Positions 55,013-63,664 of a stretch of DNA of 64,000 nt are shown piece by piece. The stretch's first letter is position 1. The number at the start of each line of letters is the position of its first letter. The stretch comes from Burkholderiales bacterium. GTDB taxonomy: Bacteria > Pseudomonadota > Gammaproteobacteria > Burkholderiales > Burkholderiaceae_C. The notes below the pieces were generated by a model. The model was given only the letters and a program-made list of their open reading frames with translations, ran no database searches and had not been told where the DNA came from. The DNA lies in NCBI GenBank assembly GCA_017302655.1, contig JAFLDE010000016.1, positions 1-64,000 of the forward strand, given 5' to 3'. Position numbers and translations under genes: made by a program.

Positions 55013-57606
55013 TGCCAGACCTGCTGTTGCTGCGCGTGAGCGAACAGTTTCTGGCCGATCTGCACCGACAGGCCTTGAGCCGCCTCGCCACACTGCTGCA
55101 GGAGGGCCTGCAGGAGAGCCGGCTCGCGCAAGAGCGCGGCGAGTGACCAGTCGTCAGGGTGCGGCAGTTCGTCCGCCACGCGCGTGGCCCAGACCGGCTC
55201 GTGGCGGGCAGCCTTGAGCAGGCGCTCACGCAAGGTGCCTGCCACCCAGGCCAGCGCCCGCGGGTTGTCACGGTCCATCAAGAGCAATTGCACCAGCGGG
55301 GCCAATTCGCGTCGGCTCTGGAACTGTGCGCGGTAGGTGATGGTGGAGTCGGCCAGCGCCAGCAGCAGCGAGAAGCCTTCTTCGTGCTCGGTGAGGCCCT
55401 GCTGCAAGCCGGTGAGCAGCATGTCGGATTGGAAGTCCAGACGCTCGATCTGCCGGCCCACGCTGAGCAGGCGCCAGCCGTCATCGCGTGTCATGCGGTC
55501 CAGCTGTCCGCCGGTGAGCGCGGCCAACTGCAGGTCGCAGGCCGCCAGCAGCGCCTGCACCTCCAGTTCGCCCCCGGCCAAGGCCTGCACAAAGCGAGCC
55601 TCGAAGTCCTCGACCAGCCGCTCGATCTGGCCCCAGTGCGCGCTGGACAGGCGCTCTCGCAGCTGCTGAGCGTTGTAAAGCAGGCGGCGCAGGGTGTGGG
55701 CGAGGCTGTAGGCCTTCGGGTCGCCGAGCTGCTGCAGGATCTCGCGGCGAAGCTCGCGCGCGTGCGTCGGCGCCGGCGGGTGCACCAGGCCGTGGCGTAG
55801 CGCCAGTCGCTTCAAGGCACCGTGCAGGGCCAGCGGCGCATCGGCGGCTGCTCGCTCGCTGGCGGCCAGGGCGAGGAGGCTGTGGCGCGCCAGGCGCAAG
55901 GTGTTCTCGGCGCGCTCGGTGTAGCGCCCCAGCCAAAAGAGGTGCTCGGCCGAGCGGCTGGTCACGGTGCGGCGCGTGCGCGCCAGCTCGTCCGGTTGCA
56001 GCGGGGGCGGCAGCAGGGTGCTGCGGTCCACCTCGGCAGCGCCCTCGGTGAGCACCCAGGTGTCCACGCTGGCGGCGCCGGCCTGCAGGCTCAGCAGCGC
56101 ATCGGGCGAGCGCACGCCGCGCTGTGCGGCGATGCGGGTGAGCCCGCCCGGCAGCACGCGCCAACCGCCCAGGCCATCGCTGAGCGCGTAGACCCGCAGC
56201 AACGCAGCCCGCGGCTCCAGGCAACGCCCCGTCCACAGCGGCTGCTTGGACGGTCGCACGCGCGTCTTGAGCGTGAACGCGGCGGGGTCATGGTCGATGC
56301 GCTCGCGCAATTGAGCAAGCTGGCTGGGTGAGAGCTCGTCTGCGGCAAAGGTCTGCGATGCACCGCCAGGGAAAGTGGGTGCGACCAAGTACTGCGCCAG
56401 ACGATCGCCCTGGCGCTCGCGTTGCCAGGCTGCAGCCTCGCCGCACCACCAGCCACGGCTCGACGGCAAGCTCAGCGATTCACCCAGCAGGGCCTCGGCC
56501 ACGCCCGGCCAGAAAGCATCCAGGCCTGGACTTTCCAGCCAGCCGCTGCCCGGTGCGTTGGCCACCACCACCTCGCCGGCGCGCAGGGCGTCCACGAGGC
56601 CGGGCACGCCGAGCTGCGAATCGGGGCGCAGTTCGAGCGGATCGAGGTACTCGTCGTCCACGCGGCGAAGGATGCCGTGCACACGCTGCAGGCCGTGCAG
56701 GGTCTTCAGGAAGACGCGACGGCCGCGTACGGTGAGGTCGCCCCCTTCGACCAGGGCCAGACCCAAGTAACGCGCCAGGAAGGCCTGCTCGAAGTAGGTC
56801 TCGTTGGCCGGGCCGGGGGTGAGCAGGACCAGATGCGGCGACTGCCCGCCCTCGACCAGGGGCTCGGCCAGCCGCACCAAGCCCTGCACAAGCACGCGGA
56901 ACGCCCCGGCCAGGCGCTGCACGGCCAGCGCGCGGAAGGCCTCGGGGAACTGCTCGGCCACGGTCAAACGGTTCTGCAGCATGTAGCCCAGGCCTGAGGG
57001 CGCCTGGGTGCGCTGCCCCACCACCCACCACAGGCCGTCGGGGCCGCGTGCGAGGTCGAAGGCCACCACATGCAGATGCACACCGCCGGGCGGCCGGCAG
57101 CCGTGCATGGCGCGCAGGAACTGCGGGTGCGCGAGCACCAGCGAGGCCGGCAGCAGGCTGCGCTGCAAGAGCTCGCGCGGGCCGTAGAGGTCAGCCAGCA
57201 CGGCGTTGAGCAGCTTCGCGCGCTGCTTCACGCCGGCTTCGATGCGCCGCCACTCCGCCGCCGGCACGAGCAGGGGCAGGAGTGCCAGCGGCCAGACCTG
57301 GCTACCAGCCGCTGGCGCACCTTCCTCGCTGCCTTGCGCGTAGACGGTGTAGCGCGCGCCGTCTTCCTGCACCCGCCGCCGCACCCGTGCCTGCCGGGCA
57401 TCGAGTTCGGCGGGTCCGCTCAGATGGCTGGCGGCCCAGAAGCGCTGCCAGGGCGAGGCGAGCGTGCGCGCCAGCTGGCCTGCCTCCACCGGAGCTGCGT
57501 GGAGCTCATCCCAATGACCCTCGCGAGGTCGAAGCGCCTCCGGCATCCAGAACGCATGGGCAGGATGCCCCGGCTCCGGCAGCAGCGAAACCTGCTCGGG
57601 ACTCAC
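55009..57606 (-). CDS. Fusion of circularly permuted ATP-grasp and alpha-E domains
   Basis: The 865-residue protein joins two families. Residues about 1-500 are a circularly permuted ATP-grasp (DUF404/407): VHLHVVAFDLARGPDGLWWV, LLTPGPANETYFEQAFLARY, GRRVFLKTLHGLQRVHGILR and DPAAFTLKTRVRPSKQPLW. Residues about 535-865 are an alpha-E (DUF403) domain beginning SAEHLFWLGRYTERAENTLR. Elsewhere in this cluster the same domains are separate genes. ATP-grasp proteins of this type are predicted peptide-bond-forming ligases. The GTG start at 57606 overlaps the DUF2126 gene's stop (GTGA). Confidence 0.88.
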   Translation of the reverse strand: MSPEQVSLLPEPGHPAHAFWMPEALRPREGHWDELHAAPVEAGQLARTLASPWQRFWAASHLSGPAELDARQARVRRRVQEDGARYTVYAQGSEEGAPAAGSQVWPLALLPLLVPAAEWRRIEAGVKQRAKLLNAVLADLYGPRELLQRSLLPASLVLAHPQFLRAMHGCRPPGGVHLHVVAFDLARGPDGLWWVVGQRTQAPSGLGYMLQNRLTVAEQFPEAFRALAVQRLAGAFRVLVQGLVRLAEPLVEGGQSPHLVLLTPGPANETYFEQAFLARYLGLALVEGGDLTVRGRRVFLKTLHGLQRVHGILRRVDDEYLDPLELRPDSQLGVPGLVDALRAGEVVVANAPGSGWLESPGLDAFWPGVAEALLGESLSLPSSRGWWCGEAAAWQRERQGDRLAQYLVAPTFPGGASQTFAADELSPSQLAQLRERIDHDPAAFTLKTRVRPSKQPLWTGRCLEPRAALLRVYALSDGLGGWRVLPGGLTRIAAQRGVRSPDALLSLQAGAASVDTWVLTEGAAEVDRSTLLPPPLQPDELARTRRTVTSRSAEHLFWLGRYTERAENTLRLARHSLLALAASERAAADAPLALHGALKRLALRHGLVHPPAPTHARELRREILQQLGDPKAYSLAHTLRRLLYNAQQLRERLSSAHWGQIERLVEDFEARFVQALAGGELEVQALLAACDLQLAALTGGQLDRMTRDDGWRLLSVGRQIERLDFQSDMLLTGLQQGLTEHEEGFSLLLALADSTITYRAQFQSRRELAPLVQLLLMDRDNPRALAWVAGTLRERLLKAARHEPVWATRVADELPHPDDWSLAALLREPALLQALLQQCGEAAQGLSVQIGQKLFAHAQQQQVWQ

Positions 57607-60600
57607 ACGCGCCGCAGATCCAGGGTGAAGGGGAACTCGCGGCTTGGCCGGGGCGGCCCGGCCGTCACCGCCTCGGTGCTGTGGTTCATCGCGAAGAAGC
57701 GTGCCAGACGCCGGCTTTCGGCCTCGTAGGCATTGACCGGCAGGGTGACGTAGTTGCGCCCACCCGGGTGGGCGACGTGGTACTGGCAGCCGGCCAGGCT
57801 GCGTTGCATCCAGGTGTCGATCAGGTCCAGGGTGAGCGGCACATGGGGTTCGATGGTGGGGTGCAGGCTGCTGGCCGGGTTCCAGGCGCGGTAGCGCACG
57901 CCACACACAAACTCCCCGGCCCGGCCGGTGGGCTGCAGCGGCAGGCTGTGGCCGTTGACGGTGATGCGGTGGCGAGGATCGGTGAGCCCGCTCACCTTCA
58001 CTTCCAGGCGCTCGAGCGAGGAATCCACGAAGCGCACCGTGCCCCCCGCCATGCCCTCCTCGCCCATCACATGCCATGGCTCCAGCGCCGCGCGCAGCTC
58101 CACGTGCACACCGCGCGCGGACAGCTCGCCCAGCTTGGGGAAGCGGAAGGCGAAGTGCGGGGCGAACCATTGCGCATCCAGCCGGTGACCACTGCGCGCC
58201 ATGTCTTCGAGCACGTCCTCCAGGTCCTGCTGGATGAAGTGCGGCAGCAGCCAGCGGTCGTGCAGGCTGGTGTCCCAGCGCACCAGGGTCTCGCAATAGG
58301 GTTGCCGCCAGAAGCGAGCCACCAACGCGCGGATGAGCAGCTGCTGCACCACGCTCATCCGGGCGTGCGGCGGCATCTCGAAAGCGCGCAACTCCAACAG
58401 ACCGAGGCGACCGGTCGGCCCGTCGGGGCTGTAGAGCTTGTCGATGCAGAACTCGCTGCGGTGCGTGTTGCCGGTGGCGTCGATGAGGATGTTGCGCAGG
58501 GAGCGGTCGATGAGCCAGGGCGGCACCTCGCCGCCCTGCTTCTCAATTTCGCCCAGCGCGATCTCGAGCTCGCGCAATTGGTCGTTGCGCGCCTCGTCCA
58601 CGCGCGGTGCCTGGCTGGTGGGGCCGATGAAGAGCCCGCTGAACAGGTAGCTGAGCGCCGGATGGTTGTGCCAGTAGCGCAGCAGGCTGCCCAGCAGGCT
58701 GGGCTTGCGCAGGAAGGGCGAGTCGGCCGGCGTGGCGCCGCCCAGCACGAAGTGGTTGCCACCCCCGGTGCCGGTGTGGCGGCCGTCGATGAGGAACTTC
58801 TCCGGCGCGAGCCGGGTCTGGTACGCGGCCTCGTAGAGGAACTCAGTGTGCGCCACCAGCTCTCGCCAGTTGCTCGCCGGGTGGATGTTGACCTCGATGA
58901 CGCCAGGATCAGGCGTGACCTGCAGGACCTTGAGGCGCGGGTCGCGCGGCGGCGGGTAGCCCTCCATCACCACGGGCAGCTGCAGCTGCGAGCAGGTCGC
59001 TTCGATGGCGGCGACCAGCTCCAGATAGTCCTCGAGCTGGGTGAGCGGTGGCATGAAGACATAGAGCACACCGGTGCGCGTGCCGACCGCCTCCGCTTTG
59101 GGCCCGTTGGCGCGGCGAGGGTCGCGGGCTTCGACGCAGAGCGCAGTGCGGGTGACCCAGTGTGCGCTCTGGAAGCGCTGGGGCAGCAAGGCGCTGGCGC
59201 TTTCCCCGCTTGCCCTGCTCTCCTCACCCGGCCCGGCGCCCTGCCCTTGCACGCCCACCATGCCGCCTTCGGCAAAGCCGTGCCCGGCCTGGTGCGCGTC
59301 GTAACCCGGCGGGCTGCCCTGGCCCTCGAACTGGCGGCGCAGCTGGGCCGAGGAAGGCAGCAGCTTGCGCGGTGCGAAGGGGTCGCTGGGGTGCTGGTAG
59401 GGGTACTCGCTGTCCTTCACCCAGGGCAGCGAGTCGAGCGGCAAGCGCAGGCCCATCGGCGAATCGCCGGGGTAAAGGTACATGCGTTCGTCGCGGAAGA
59501 ACCAAGGCCCCGTTCGCCAGCGGCCTGCGTCACGCGAAAGGGGCAGCGCGTAGCCGACGGTGGTGGTCAAGCCCTGCTCGAACACGCGGCGCAGGCGGGC
59601 GCGTTCCAGCTCGTCGTCGAGGCGGCTGTCGAAGGGGTCGACGTTGGTCGGCAGCCGCCGCTCGCGCCACAGGTAGTACCAGCTGTCCTCGTAGCCGGGC
59701 TGGATGAACTCCGTCGCCAGGCCGAGCTTCTGCGCCAGCAGCGCGATGAAGCGGCGCGCATCGTCCGGGCCGTAGTCATGGGCATCGCGTTCGTCGGCCA
59801 GCCACTTCGGCTCGTGCCAGCAGGGCTGGCCGTCGGCACGCCAGTAGCTGGATAAAGCCCAGCGCGGCAATTGCTCGCCCGGGTACCACTTGCCCTGGCC
59901 GAAGTGCAGGAAGCCGCCTCGGCCGTACTCGTCTCGGAGCCGCTGTACGAGCTCCTGGGCATACAGGCGTTTGGTGGGACCCACCGCATCGGTGTTCCAT
60001 TCCGCCGCGTCGCGGTCGCTGGTGGCCACGAAGGTCGGTTCGCCGCCCATGGTCAGGCGCACATCGTGGTCCACCAGATCGGCCTCCACGGCCTCGCCAG
60101 CGGCCAGGATGGCCTGCCATTGCGCGTCCGTGTAAGGCGCCGTGACGCGTGGGCTCTCCCAGATGCGGGTGACCGACATCTCGTGCCCGAAATCGACCTC
60201 GCAGGGGTCGACGCCGCCGGAGATGGGTGCCGCACTCGATGGCTGCGGCGTGCAGGCCAGCGGGATGTGCCCCTCGCCGGCCAACAGGCCGGAGGTCGGG
60301 TCCAGGCCGATCCAGCCGGCGCCGGGCAGGTAGACCTCGCACCAGGCGTGCAAGTCGGTGAAATCGTGCTCGGCGCCGCTCGGGCCGTCCAGCGCCTTCA
60401 CATCGGGGCGGAGCTGGATCAGGTAGCCGGACACGAAGCGCGCCGCCAGGCCCAGGTGGCGCAGCAACTGCACCAGCAGCCAGCCCGAGTCGCGGCAGGA
60501 GCCGCTGGCCTTGCACAAGGTCTCCTCGGGCGTCTGCACGCCGGGTTCGAGGCGGATCAGGTAGCTCACCGCCTGCTGCACGCGCCGGTTGAGCGCCACC

Positions 60601-61034
60601 AGGAAGTCGATGGTGGCGCGCGGCTCGCGCTCGATGCCGGCCAGGAAGGCGGCGAAGGCGGGCGTGGCCGCCTCCTTCACCAGGTAGGGCGCCAGCTCGG
60701 CCTGCTGGGCCTCGCCATAGCGGAAGGGGAACTGCTCGGCCCCGGGCTCCAGGAAGAAGTCGAAGGGGTTGAGCACCGCCATCTCGGCGACCAGATCGAC
60801 GGTGACGGTGAACTCGCGCGTCTTCTCGGGGAACACGAGCCGCGCCAGGTAGTTGGAGAAGGGATCCTGCTGCCAGTTGATGAAGTGCTCGCCCGGCTCG
60901 ATGCGCAGCGAGTAGCTGAGCACCTTGCTGCGGCAATGCGGCGCCGGGCGCAATCGCACCACTTGCGGCCCCAAACCCACCAGGCGGTCATACCGGTAAC
61001 GGGTGACATGCCGGAGCGCGACGTGGATGCTCAT
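57603..61034 (-). CDS. Large transglutaminase/DUF2126 protein
   Basis: The 1143-residue protein begins with a transglutaminase-N region (MSIHVALRHVTRYRYDRLVG) and a transglutaminase core at about residues 160-260 (KASGSCRDSGWLLVQLL with the Cys, AWCEVYLPGAGWIGLDPTSG with the His and Asp region), then the long DUF2126 segment (LTMGGEPTFVATSDRDAAEW, DGRHTGTGGGNHFVLGG, AWNPASSLHPTIEPHVPL). DUF2126 is a glutamine-synthetase-like amidoligase-type domain by fold prediction. Start ATG 61034 overlaps the alpha-E stop. It is the central gene of the cluster. Confidence 0.9.
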   Translation of the reverse strand: MSIHVALRHVTRYRYDRLVGLGPQVVRLRPAPHCRSKVLSYSLRIEPGEHFINWQQDPFSNYLARLVFPEKTREFTVTVDLVAEMAVLNPFDFFLEPGAEQFPFRYGEAQQAELAPYLVKEAATPAFAAFLAGIEREPRATIDFLVALNRRVQQAVSYLIRLEPGVQTPEETLCKASGSCRDSGWLLVQLLRHLGLAARFVSGYLIQLRPDVKALDGPSGAEHDFTDLHAWCEVYLPGAGWIGLDPTSGLLAGEGHIPLACTPQPSSAAPISGGVDPCEVDFGHEMSVTRIWESPRVTAPYTDAQWQAILAAGEAVEADLVDHDVRLTMGGEPTFVATSDRDAAEWNTDAVGPTKRLYAQELVQRLRDEYGRGGFLHFGQGKWYPGEQLPRWALSSYWRADGQPCWHEPKWLADERDAHDYGPDDARRFIALLAQKLGLATEFIQPGYEDSWYYLWRERRLPTNVDPFDSRLDDELERARLRRVFEQGLTTTVGYALPLSRDAGRWRTGPWFFRDERMYLYPGDSPMGLRLPLDSLPWVKDSEYPYQHPSDPFAPRKLLPSSAQLRRQFEGQGSPPGYDAHQAGHGFAEGGMVGVQGQGAGPGEESRASGESASALLPQRFQSAHWVTRTALCVEARDPRRANGPKAEAVGTRTGVLYVFMPPLTQLEDYLELVAAIEATCSQLQLPVVMEGYPPPRDPRLKVLQVTPDPGVIEVNIHPASNWRELVAHTEFLYEAAYQTRLAPEKFLIDGRHTGTGGGNHFVLGGATPADSPFLRKPSLLGSLLRYWHNHPALSYLFSGLFIGPTSQAPRVDEARNDQLRELEIALGEIEKQGGEVPPWLIDRSLRNILIDATGNTHRSEFCIDKLYSPDGPTGRLGLLELRAFEMPPHARMSVVQQLLIRALVARFWRQPYCETLVRWDTSLHDRWLLPHFIQQDLEDVLEDMARSGHRLDAQWFAPHFAFRFPKLGELSARGVHVELRAALEPWHVMGEEGMAGGTVRFVDSSLERLEVKVSGLTDPRHRITVNGHSLPLQPTGRAGEFVCGVRYRAWNPASSLHPTIEPHVPLTLDLIDTWMQRSLAGCQYHVAHPGGRNYVTLPVNAYEAESRRLARFFAMNHSTEAVTAGPPRPSREFPFTLDLRRV

Positions 61035-61960
61035 CGCAGGTACTCCTCGCTGATGTCCATGCCGAGTTGGTTGACGCGGGCCAGGAACTGCTTCAGATAG
61101 GGGTGCAGGCCGGCGGCGAAGACTTCGTCGATGCGACCGAATTGCAGTTCCGCGTGCAGGCGGTTGGCTTGGCGCAGGGTTTCGCCTCGGTGCCCCGGGC
61201 TGACCTTGGCGAGGTTGCTGACCACCCGCGTCATGCAGTAGCTGAGGGAGCGCGGCATGCCTTGGTTGAGGATCAGCAACTCGGCGACCTTCTCGGGTTG
61301 AATGACATTGCTGTAGACCTTGCGGTAGACCTCGAAGCCCGACACCGACAGCAGCACCGCGCTCCAGTGGTAGTAGTCGTCGACCGCGTCGCCGACCGCC
61401 TCGCGCGGGGCGTGGTACTTCACGTCGAGCAGGCGGGCGCTGTTGTCGGCACGCTCCAGGAAGCCGCCGATGCGCAGGAACTGCAGGGCCTCGTCCTGCA
61501 ACATGGTGCCCACGGTGACGCCGCCCAGCAGGTGCGAGCGGAACTTCACCCAGTCGAAGAAGGCCGCCGGGTCGCGCTGGTGCAGTTGCTCCTTGAGCAG
61601 GCGCCGGAACTCCAGCCAGGTGGTGTTGGTGGTCTCCCAGACCTCGGTGGTCAAGGTGCCGCGCACGGCGCGGGCGTTCTCGCGCATGGCGCGCAAGCAG
61701 TTGTAGATCGAGCTGAGGTTGCTCTCGTCGGCCACCATGAACTCGGTCACCAGTTCCGGTCGCACGTCGCCATAGCGCGTCTGGTAGGCAATGGTGAGCT
61801 CGGAGATCGAGAGCAGGCTGGCCCATCCCTGCGCCGCATCGCCGGCGGACTGCGGCAGCAAGGAGGTCTGGTAATTGACATCGAGCATGCGAGCGGTGTT
61901 CTCGGCCCGCTCCATGTACCGAGCCAGCCAAAAGAGGCTGTCTGCCGTCCTGGAAAGCAT
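61031..61960 (-). CDS. Stand-alone alpha-E domain protein (DUF403)
   Basis: The 309-residue helical protein matches the alpha-E family: MLSRTADSLFWLARYMERAE at the start and repeated Glu-rich helices (GGFLERADNSARLLDVKYHA). It shares the opening motif with the fused alpha-E domain at 55-57 kb, so the cluster holds two such domains. Function is unknown; it always occurs beside CP-ATP-grasp and transglutaminase proteins. It overlaps the DUF2126 gene by four bases and lies downstream of the stand-alone ATP-grasp gene across a repeat. Confidence 0.9.
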   Translation of the reverse strand: MLSRTADSLFWLARYMERAENTARMLDVNYQTSLLPQSAGDAAQGWASLLSISELTIAYQTRYGDVRPELVTEFMVADESNLSSIYNCLRAMRENARAVRGTLTTEVWETTNTTWLEFRRLLKEQLHQRDPAAFFDWVKFRSHLLGGVTVGTMLQDEALQFLRIGGFLERADNSARLLDVKYHAPREAVGDAVDDYYHWSAVLLSVSGFEVYRKVYSNVIQPEKVAELLILNQGMPRSLSYCMTRVVSNLAKVSPGHRGETLRQANRLHAELQFGRIDEVFAAGLHPYLKQFLARVNQLGMDISEEYLR

Positions 61961-62030
61961 CTCTCAAGTCTCCACGGAAGTAAGTGGCAGGCTCGTGAAG
62001 GTCAGCGAGCCATCAAGCGACCCCCGTGGA

Positions 62031-62097
62031 ACCGGCTTGGCCGGGCCACTGGGGGTGCCCCCTTGAGGGGGAGCGCGAAGCGCAACGGGGGTGGGTG
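62031..62097. repeat. Burkholderiales-type palindromic intergenic repeat between ATP-grasp and alpha-E genes
   Basis: This segment contains stacked inverted repeats: CCGGCTTGGCCGG, GGGGGTGCCCCC, CCCCCTTGAGGGGG and GCGCGAAGCGC. The form CCCTTGAGGGGGAGCGCGAA recurs between genes in many Comamonadaceae-type genomes. Here it sits inside the 137-bp gap between the ATP-grasp stop and alpha-E start, where it could stabilise or partly terminate the message. Confidence 0.75.
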
Positions 62098-63549
62098 TCA
62101 TGCTTCCAAGACCCAGGTGTCCTTGGTGCCGCCGCCTTGCGAGCTGTTCACCACCAACGAGCCTTCCTTCAGGGCCACACGCGTCAGGCCGCCGGGCACC
62201 ATGCGCACCTCGCGGCCGCACAGCACATAGGGTCGCAGGTCGATGTGACGCGGCGCGATGCCGCTTTCCACGTAGGTCGGGCAGGTCGACAGGGACAGGG
62301 TGGGTTGGGCGATGTAGTTGGCCGGGTTGGCGACGAGTTGCGCGCGGAAGGCTTCGATCTCGGCCTTGCTGGCGGCTGGCCCCACAAGCATGCCGTAGCC
62401 GCCCGCGCCATGCACCTCCTTGACCACCAGCTCCGGCAGGTGGGCCAGCACATGCTTGAGGTCGTCAGGGTCGTGGCACTGCCAGGTCGGCACGTTGTGC
62501 AGGATGGGCTTCTCACCCAGGTAGAACTCGACCATCTTGGGCACGTAGGGGTAGATGGACTTGTCGTCGGCGATGCCGGTGCCGATGGCATTGCACAGCG
62601 TCACCTTGCCCGCCTTGTAGGCGGCCAGCAAGCCGCGGCAGCCGAGCGTGGAGTCGGCACGGAAGGCGTCGGGGTCGAGGAAGTCGTCGTCGATGCGGCG
62701 GTAGATCACATCCACCCGCCTGGGCCCGTGCGTGGTGCGCATGTACACATAGCCCTGGTCGACGAACAGGTCCTGCCCTTCGACGAGTTCGACGCCCATC
62801 TGCTGCGCCAGGAAGGCGTGCTCGAAGTAGGCCGAGTTGTACATGCCGGGTGTCATGACGACCACGGTCGGGTCGGCGTTGCCGCCCGGCGCCACCGAAC
62901 GCAAGGTGTCCAACAGCAGGTCCGGGTAATGCGCGACCGGTGCGACGCGATGCTGGCTGAACAATTCGGGGAAGAGCCGCATCATCATCTTGCGGTTCTC
63001 CAGCATGTAGCTCACGCCGCTGGGCACGCGCAGGTTGTCCTCGAGCACATAGGTCTGGCCGCTGCCATCCGGCTGCGCCGCACGCACCAAGTCGACGCCG
63101 GCGATGTGGCTGTAGATCCCGCCCGGCACATCGACGCCCACCATCTCGGGGCGGTACTGGGCGTTGTTCAGGATGCGTTCTGCAGGCACCAGGCCGGCCT
63201 TGAGGATCTCCTGGCCGTGATAGACGTCGTGGATGAAGCGGTTCAGGGCCGTGACGCGCTGTGCCAGGCCCTTCTCCAGCTCGGTCCATTCGTCGGCCGG
63301 GATGACGCGGGGGATGAGGTCGAAGGGAATCAGGCGCTCGGTGCCCTCGCCGTCGTCCTTGTCTCCGTACACCGCGAAGGTGATGCCGACCCGCCGGAAG
63401 ATCAACTCAGCTTGCTCGCGCCGTTCGCGCATGCGCTGCAGCGGCTGCTCGGCCAGCCAGCGGGCATAGCTTTGGTAGTGCGCGCGGGCCGCCTCGGGCG
63501 AGGGTTGGCTGCCGCTGCGCAGCATCTCGTCAAACATCACACGGTTCAT
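62098..63549 (-). CDS. Stand-alone circularly permuted ATP-grasp protein (DUF404/DUF407)
   Basis: The 483-residue protein shows the CP-ATP-grasp pattern: VYHGQEILKAGLVPAERIL, YVLEDNLRVPSGVSYMLENR, VMTPGMYNSAYFEHAFLAQQ, DQGYVYMRTTHGPRRVDVIY, LVVKEVHGAGGYGMLVGP and the C-terminal EVRMVPGGLTRVALKEGSLV. The permuted fold is predicted to activate a carboxylate with ATP and form an amide. The ATG at 63549 is preceded by GGAGG. It is the first gene of the leftward five-gene cluster and is about 115 bp downstream of the MscS gene. Confidence 0.92.
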   Translation of the reverse strand: MNRVMFDEMLRSGSQPSPEAARAHYQSYARWLAEQPLQRMRERREQAELIFRRVGITFAVYGDKDDGEGTERLIPFDLIPRVIPADEWTELEKGLAQRVTALNRFIHDVYHGQEILKAGLVPAERILNNAQYRPEMVGVDVPGGIYSHIAGVDLVRAAQPDGSGQTYVLEDNLRVPSGVSYMLENRKMMMRLFPELFSQHRVAPVAHYPDLLLDTLRSVAPGGNADPTVVVMTPGMYNSAYFEHAFLAQQMGVELVEGQDLFVDQGYVYMRTTHGPRRVDVIYRRIDDDFLDPDAFRADSTLGCRGLLAAYKAGKVTLCNAIGTGIADDKSIYPYVPKMVEFYLGEKPILHNVPTWQCHDPDDLKHVLAHLPELVVKEVHGAGGYGMLVGPAASKAEIEAFRAQLVANPANYIAQPTLSLSTCPTYVESGIAPRHIDLRPYVLCGREVRMVPGGLTRVALKEGSLVVNSSQGGGTKDTWVLEA

Positions 63550-63664
63550 GAAAGCCGCCTCCTCATCTCCATCAGAGCAACTTTCGCGCCTTGTTCGCGG
63601 CCGGACATACCCGAGTGCCGCCCCAGGCTGGTGCCGCCGACGCACCGCCGCGGGGCGGATGCGC

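Noticed and set aside
57282-59855. An 857-codon plus-strand open frame opposite the DUF2126 gene
   Set aside because: No recognisable domain, and the opposite strand is a conserved multi-domain protein.
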